NCBI RefSeq assembly: GCF_050789285.1 | Contig: NZ_JBOUVX010000001.1 | Location: forward strand, 434,001 to 498,000 | Source: CAVPWP01 sp050789285 | GTDB lineage: Bacteria > Pseudomonadota > Alphaproteobacteria > Rhodobacterales > Rhodobacteraceae | Length of the DNA stretch: 64,000 nucleotides | Direction: 5' to 3' | Part shown: in pieces, positions 59,785-64,000 of the stretch | How positions within the stretch are numbered: position 1 is the first letter of the stretch | How the letters are laid out: every line of letters begins with the position of its first letter | The notes under the pieces: model-generated | Seen by the model: only the letters and a program-made list of their open reading frames with translations | Told to the model about the DNA's origin: nothing | Databases searched by the model: none | Position numbers and translations under genes: made by a program

Positions 59785-61089
59785 ATGACGCGGATTGACG
59801 GAACCATGCGCGGGGTTCACTGGGCCACGACCAGCCCTGAACCCGCTTTCGTGGCCAAGCCGGTAAACCGACGAACGGACTATGACATCGCCGTGGTAGG
59901 TGCCGGATTCTGCGGCCTGTCGATTGCCTTGCACGCGGCGACGGCGGGGGCTGCGGTTGTCGTGGTCGAGGCCGGAACGGTCGGTTGTGGCGCGTCGGGC
60001 CGCAATGGCGGTATTGTGGTTCCGCATTTTCCCGGAGCGATGACACCCGACGATGCGGTGATGCAGCTTGGTAGGACCAAGGGCGAGGCTCTGGCAGAAC
60101 TGGTTGCTGGCGGGCCCGGGTTCGTCTTCGATCATGTCCGCGCCCTGGGTATCGACTGCGAAGCCGAACAGAACGGCTGGCTGCAACCGGCGCATTCGCC
60201 CGCCTCGCTGAAGAAAGTGCGGCGGGTGTATCAGTCCTGGCAGGCGCGCGGTGTTGACGTAGAATGGCTCGACGGCGCCGACGTGGCCGCGCTGACGGGC
60301 GCGCAGGGCTATGTCGGCGGATGGTTCCGCAACACGGGCGGAACGGTGAATCCCTATGCCCTTGCACTTGGGCTGGCGCGCGTCGCCGCGGCGCGCGGCG
60401 CCGACATCCGTCAGAACGCGCCGGTGATCGGGATCCGAAGCGAGGGCGCCGTCAGGGTGTTGAACACGGCGCAGGGCGAGATCCGGGCGCGCAAGGTGGT
60501 CATTGCGACCAATGCCCATACGCCCGCGCTGTACCCGGGACTGGAAAGCTCGGTGATCCCGGTGCTGCTCTATCACGGCTTCACGCGCCCGATGCGGGAC
60601 GACGAGCGCAGCGCGATCCTGCCAACGCGAGCCTGCTTCACCGACCTTCGCAAATCCGGGGGCTTTGCGCGCTACAATTCGGAGAACCGTTTGATAATGG
60701 GCGGAGCGATCTTTCGCCCCTCTGATCAGCGCGCCTGGTCCGAGCGCCACTCGCGCCGCCGTCTGACCGAACTCTTCCCACAGTTGAGCGATCTGCAGGC
60801 CGAAAGCTTCTGGACCGGCTGGTGCGCGCTGACGAACGAAGCGCTACCGGCTGTTCAGCGCCTGGAGAAGGACGTCTATTCCCTGATCGGCTTTTCCACC
60901 CGCGGGGTGGCGCTGGCGCAGACATTGGGCCGCGAGATGGCCGCCTTCCTGTGCGAATCCCGCACCGAGGCCGAGCTGCCCGTCCGCGTCGGTGGCATCC
61001 GCAAGATCGCCCTGCAGCCGCTCAAGCGGTTTCTCGGCGGTTTCGCCTTTCCCATCTACCAGTTGCGCGACTCATTGGGCCTGACCTGA
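59785..61089 (+). CDS. FAD-dependent oxidoreductase (DadA / glycine-oxidase type)
   Basis: 434 residues of the DAO fold. The FAD-binding dinucleotide motif is DIAVVGAGFCGLSIALHAAT with VVEAG downstream, a GASGRNGGIV loop, and the C-terminal FSTRGVALAQTLGREMA. Family members oxidise amino acids or N-methyl amines to imines, passing electrons to O2 or the quinone pool. It probably generates the imine that Rid and ProC-like proteins in the same locus would handle. The ATG at 59785 follows CGGGACGAAAGA and lies 24 bp after a candidate operator. Confidence 0.88.
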   Translation: MTRIDGTMRGVHWATTSPEPAFVAKPVNRRTDYDIAVVGAGFCGLSIALHAATAGAAVVVVEAGTVGCGASGRNGGIVVPHFPGAMTPDDAVMQLGRTKGEALAELVAGGPGFVFDHVRALGIDCEAEQNGWLQPAHSPASLKKVRRVYQSWQARGVDVEWLDGADVAALTGAQGYVGGWFRNTGGTVNPYALALGLARVAAARGADIRQNAPVIGIRSEGAVRVLNTAQGEIRARKVVIATNAHTPALYPGLESSVIPVLLYHGFTRPMRDDERSAILPTRACFTDLRKSGGFARYNSENRLIMGGAIFRPSDQRAWSERHSRRRLTELFPQLSDLQAESFWTGWCALTNEALPAVQRLEKDVYSLIGFSTRGVALAQTLGREMAAFLCESRTEAELPVRVGGIRKIALQPLKRFLGGFAFPIYQLRDSLGLT

Positions 61090-61108
61090 ACCGCGAGAAG
61101 GACACATC

Positions 61109-61855
61109 ATGACACAAGATTTTCAGGGCAGGACGGCCGTCGTCACGGGCGGCACCGGTGGTATCGGCAGCGCGGTTGTGCGGCGCCTTGTCTTGGCGGG
61201 CTGCAAGGTCGTCTCGGTTTCGCTCAACGCAGAGGAAGCGGCCGCTTCGCTTGCCGCCGAGAGTGGCGCCGAATGCCTGAACCTCGATGTGCGCGACCGC
61301 AAGGTTGTGATGGATGCGCTCGCACCGGCTGATCCGGACTTCCTGGTTCTGGCGCATGGTGCGCTTGGCCGAACCGGGACTCTCTTCGACCAGCCGGAAG
61401 ATAGCGTGCATCGGCTTCTGGACGTGAACGTCCTTGGTGTACAGAACTGCCTGCAGGCGGTCATTCCGGGAATGATAGCCCGCAATGACGGGCATGTGGT
61501 GATGATCGGCTCGGTTGCCGTCTACCCCAGCCTCGGTCAACCGGTCTATTCGGCCACCAAGGCGGCCGTCCATTCCATGGCTCGCAACCTGCGGATGGAG
61601 CTGTTCCCGCACCGTGTCCGCGTCACCGAGGTACGGCCCGGGCGCGTGGCTTCGGGCATGCATGCCGAGATGTTCGAAGGAGGATTGGCCGAGGCCAAGA
61701 AGCGGCTCTACGACCCTGTGCATTGCCTGACCCCCGACGAGATCGCCGAGGCCATCGTTTGGGCCTTAGAGAAACCTGCGCATCTTTGCGTGGCGGAGCT
61801 CGAAATCCTGGCAACCGAACACGTTATCGGCGGCGTGCGATATCACGGTCTTTAG
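61109..61855 (+). CDS. SDR-family oxidoreductase
   Basis: 248-residue classical SDR. The cofactor motif is TGGTGGIGSAVV, VLAHGAL stands at the NNAG position, catalytic Ser is in VVMIGSVAVYPS, and Tyr and Lys are in YSATKAAVHS. All catalytic residues are present. It starts 19 bp after the FAD oxidase gene and is followed by a second SDR, so one or both probably oxidise a hydroxyl on the pathway intermediate. Substrate unknown. Confidence 0.87.
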   Translation: MTQDFQGRTAVVTGGTGGIGSAVVRRLVLAGCKVVSVSLNAEEAAASLAAESGAECLNLDVRDRKVVMDALAPADPDFLVLAHGALGRTGTLFDQPEDSVHRLLDVNVLGVQNCLQAVIPGMIARNDGHVVMIGSVAVYPSLGQPVYSATKAAVHSMARNLRMELFPHRVRVTEVRPGRVASGMHAEMFEGGLAEAKKRLYDPVHCLTPDEIAEAIVWALEKPAHLCVAELEILATEHVIGGVRYHGL

Positions 61856-61913
61856 CGGCTCGCCCCCGTGCCGCTCGGTGCTGGCGGCGGTCGTTAGGAA
61901 AAGGAACCCCGAG

Positions 61914-62678
61914 ATGCAGTCCACTCCCTCTACCATTGTAACCGGAGCCGCCAGCGGCATCGGCCTCGCGACGGCAAAGCGTTTTGCCGCCGAGGGCCAT
62001 GCTTTGGTCTTGGCCGACCGCAGGATCGAAGCCCTGCAAGAGGCGGTCGAGCAGCTGCCCACCGGAACACCGGTGCGCCTCTGTCCGGGTGACGTCACCG
62101 AACCCGCGTTTGCGACGGCTTGCGCGGCCACCGCGGTCGAGGCTTTCGGCCGGGTCGATGCGCTCGTCACGTCGGCCGGGATCGTCAGGACCGGGGCTTC
62201 GCTGGATCTGCCGCCCGAGGACTTCAAGGCGCAGATGGATGTCAATGTCACCGGCTCGTGGCTTTTCGCGCAGGCCGTCGCCCGAGACATGGTGCGACGT
62301 AAGGCGACCGGCGCGATCGTGATGATCGGATCGGTCTACGGGAAGTCGGGCGCACCACAGCGAGCGGGCTACTGCGCCTCCAAGGGCGCCACGCATCTCC
62401 TGACGGAATCCCTGGCGGTCGAATGGGGACCCTTGGGAATACGCGTGAACGCGGTCGCGCCGACGGGCGTGCGCACTCCCATGGTCCAGTCGCTGATGGA
62501 CGAAGGAAAATACAACATGGCCGGGGTGAAGGCGCGAACGCCGCTTGGTCGGCTGGCCGAACCCGAAGAGGTGGCCGCCGCCTGCTGGTTCCTCGTCTCC
62601 GACCAGGCCAGCATGATTACAGGAACGGTCCTGCCGGTGGATGGCGGCTGGTTGGCAAATGGCTATACCTTCGGCTGA
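61914..62678 (+). CDS. SDR-family oxidoreductase, second copy
   Basis: 254-residue classical SDR with TGAASGIGLATA, VTSAGIV at the NNAG position, MIGSVYG carrying the catalytic Ser and YCASKGATHL carrying Tyr and Lys. The C-terminus has the FabG-like TGTVLPVDGGW. AGGAAAAGGAA precedes the ATG at 61914; an upstream TTG adds 12 unusual residues and is not used. It differs clearly from the preceding SDR, so it is not a recent duplicate. Confidence 0.87.
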   Translation: MQSTPSTIVTGAASGIGLATAKRFAAEGHALVLADRRIEALQEAVEQLPTGTPVRLCPGDVTEPAFATACAATAVEAFGRVDALVTSAGIVRTGASLDLPPEDFKAQMDVNVTGSWLFAQAVARDMVRRKATGAIVMIGSVYGKSGAPQRAGYCASKGATHLLTESLAVEWGPLGIRVNAVAPTGVRTPMVQSLMDEGKYNMAGVKARTPLGRLAEPEEVAAACWFLVSDQASMITGTVLPVDGGWLANGYTFG

Positions 62679-62692
62679 AAGGAAGCCCGGCG

Positions 62693-63214
62693 ATGACCCT
62701 GACGTTTCGCGGCACAAGCTACTCGAAGGTCGATCTCGAAGCCTGTCTGCCCCTGGCCCAGCGTCTTCGGGCCGAAGGAAGGCATTGGCATTTCCACGTG
62801 CTTTCGCCGACCTGCCTGCACAATCCGCTTGCGGGCGAATATGCGCTGGTAATTGAGGATGACGACGCCGCAACTGCCTATATCGCCAAGGCGGGTGAAA
62901 CATTCCCGGAGGTAGACAAGGTTCTGGTCCGAATGCTGCATGGCGACACCATCTTCGACGGGGCAAGCGACAGGCGGTTCGAAGATACCAGATCGTCGCG
63001 GATCCTGGCCCACCTGCAGGGCCTGCAGGCTCGTGGCGAGCCTTGGCACCATCACATGCATTTCCCCTCCTGCGTCTTCAATCCCTCGCCGGGGAAGTGG
63101 TCGATATCCGTCGAGAGTGTCGGCCTTCTCGTGGCGGAAGCCTTTGAACGCGAACCGGTGGACGTACTGCGGGAGGTCGAACGGATGTATTTTGCAAACA
63201 TGGACAGCGCCTGA
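62693..63214 (+). CDS. unknown protein with two His/Trp repeats
   Basis: 173 residues, family not recognised. Two similar segments stand out: HWHFHVLSPTCLHNPLAGEY (~31-50) and PWHHHMHFPSCVFNPSPGKW (~116-135). Aligned, they share W-H-x-H-x-x-x-P-x-C-x-x-N-P and a G before an aromatic, so the chain looks like an internal duplication. The His and Cys clusters suggest metal binding. GGAAG precedes the ATG at 62693, which begins 14 bp after the SDR stop. Last gene of the catabolic unit, presumably an enzyme or metal-binding accessory of the pathway. Confidence 0.6.
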   Translation: MTLTFRGTSYSKVDLEACLPLAQRLRAEGRHWHFHVLSPTCLHNPLAGEYALVIEDDDAATAYIAKAGETFPEVDKVLVRMLHGDTIFDGASDRRFEDTRSSRILAHLQGLQARGEPWHHHMHFPSCVFNPSPGKWSISVESVGLLVAEAFEREPVDVLREVERMYFANMDSA

Positions 63215-63287
63215 TCTCCTCGGTTGGCTGAGAAGGTGACGGACTGCTGAATACAGGAGGTCACGGCGAACAGAAACCAAGTCATTA

Positions 63288-63503
63288 TTGCGCGAGAATA
63301 TTCTCAATGTGACGATTTCATCGCCGACCTTGGCGAAGGTCCTCAATTTGTCGGAGACCGCCGTCGTCTTGTATTCCCTTGATAGGGCTGGCGAGCGCAT
63401 CGAGATTAGCGAGTTCAAGAACGTCGTCGGCCGCGCCGGCCGCGCCTATGTCGATGTCAAGGGCATCGTTCTCTACCCCATGTTCAACGAGATCGCCAAG
63501 TAG
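63288..63503 (+). pseudogene. remnant of an SF2 helicase C-terminal domain
   Basis: About 70 codons read like the end of a DEAD/DEAH-type helicase: SSPTLAKVLNLS, then FKNVVGRAGRAYVDVKG (motif VI, normally QxxGRxGR, here VVGRAGR). The frame is closed by a TAG at 63501, but codons after it continue plausibly (RRDLEALITDLGARA), and no helicase motifs I-V exist upstream. It is a fragment of a lost gene, possibly from a defence or mobile-element protein. Confidence 0.6.
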
Positions 63504-63771
63504 CGGCGCGACTTGGAAGCCCTCATTACCGACCTCGGCGCGCGCGCCTGCCCTCGAACGACCGCTTTGGGTCAGCTGCGTCGCAGCACGCGCTGCTTGG
63601 AGAAAGTCAACTAAGGGCCGTCTTGTCCGCATGGCGCGGCCAAGAGATCGAATACGAACGGCGGAACCCACTCCTCTGCTGCACCAAGTTGCCGCGGGGA
63701 TTTGCGGGCAGAATTAGCTGTACTATGCGACCGAGCAGCACGAGAGACTTCGGGTGCTCGCGCCGAGGCAT
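63504..63771. other. intergenic stretch without recognised gene
   Basis: It holds decayed helicase sequence after the stop and an ACCGCTTTGGGTC stretch like those in copies A and B. Nothing else recognised. Confidence 0.35.
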
Positions 63772-64000
63772 TCAGCAACCGTTGCCGGACACCGCGCGGA
63801 AGCAGTCGATGATGAAGTCCTCAAGGACACGCAACCGTCTCGGGCGGCGTGTATGTCTCGGGTAGACGAAAACGATATCCGCGCCCGGGTAGAGCCAATC
63901 CTCCAGCACCGTTACGAGGCGTCCGGCCGCAAGGTCCGGCGCGACGAGGTAGCGGATCATCTGGAGGACCCCGCCGCCCGAGGCCGCCATCTCGACGGCG
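63772..64000 (-). CDS. LysR-family regulator, C-terminus only (cut by window edge)
   Basis: 76 residues of the effector-binding domain end: AASGGGVLQMIRYLVAPDLA, AGRLVTVLEDWLYPGADIVF, VYPRHTRRPRRLRVLEDFII, typical of LysR C-termini (the L...VL..W and P..R..P..R..F.DF pattern). The frame stays open past the right edge, so the gene begins outside. Nothing can be said about its target. Confidence 0.8.
   Translation of the reverse strand, partial: AVEMAASGGGVLQMIRYLVAPDLAAGRLVTVLEDWLYPGADIVFVYPRHTRRPRRLRVLEDFIIDCFRAVSGNGC

Noticed and set aside
1..64000. CRISPR array, rRNA or intact tRNA gene
   Set aside because: No regularly spaced repeats and no rRNA-like sequence seen; the only tRNA trace is the decayed fragment at 42050-42095.

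Overview
The window looks like a high-GC alphaproteobacterial replicon, most likely Rhodobacterales (Paracoccus/Roseobacter type). The basis is a narR-narKGHJI cluster with a fused NarK1-NarK2, NnrS/NnrU, a hexameric tyrosine-coordinated haem protein, an AapJQMP-type amino-acid importer and pervasive GC-rich codon use. No database search was possible; family names come from motif recognition, and functional assignments are inferred unless stated.

Layout. 1-2157: a truncated SDR and an amidase. 2592-7324: cytochrome b561 divergent from a TetR regulator, membrane protein and DevBCA-like exporter (adaptor, permease, ATPase). 7381-10275: ArsR-rhodanese fusion divergent from a sterol-desaturase-fold hydroxylase and an MFS carrier. 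10508-13599: LacI regulator, corrinoid protein and UroD-fold methyltransferase, a candidate one-carbon demethylation module. 13675-20621: nitric-oxide stress genes (group III truncated haemoglobin, NsrR, HTHP, a YtfE/RIC-like di-iron protein, 5-formyl-THF cyclo-ligase, NnrS, NnrU). 21063-35388: nitrate respiration (narR, fused narK, narGHJI, a PpiC-type isomerase) plus haemerythrin, carbonic anhydrase, MoeA and DUF2478. 35684-37039: hemN behind an FNR box.

37391-48735 is accessory DNA inserted between the anaerobic and catabolic regions. It holds a DNA-binding-like protein, a complete and a degenerate tyrosine recombinase, a 25-bp perfect inverted repeat, a small protein with its own terminator, and a decayed 3' half of a tRNA-Arg. 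These are followed by a ~1720-residue protein (nuclease-like N-terminus, STAND-type NTPase, long C-terminus) that resembles Avs antiviral proteins, and by an IS91-type tyrosine recombinase without its transposase.

49232-63214 looks like one catabolic locus. Leftward genes encode a Rid-family protein, a DUF3830 protein, a ProC-like reductase and acetoin-dehydrogenase-like E2/E1beta/E1alpha. Rightward genes encode an AapJQMP importer, an FCD-type GntR regulator, a DadA-like FAD oxidase, two SDRs and an internally duplicated unknown protein. Related 17-bp palindromes lie before four transcription units and tie the locus to the GntR regulator. The right edge has a helicase remnant and the C-terminus of a LysR regulator.
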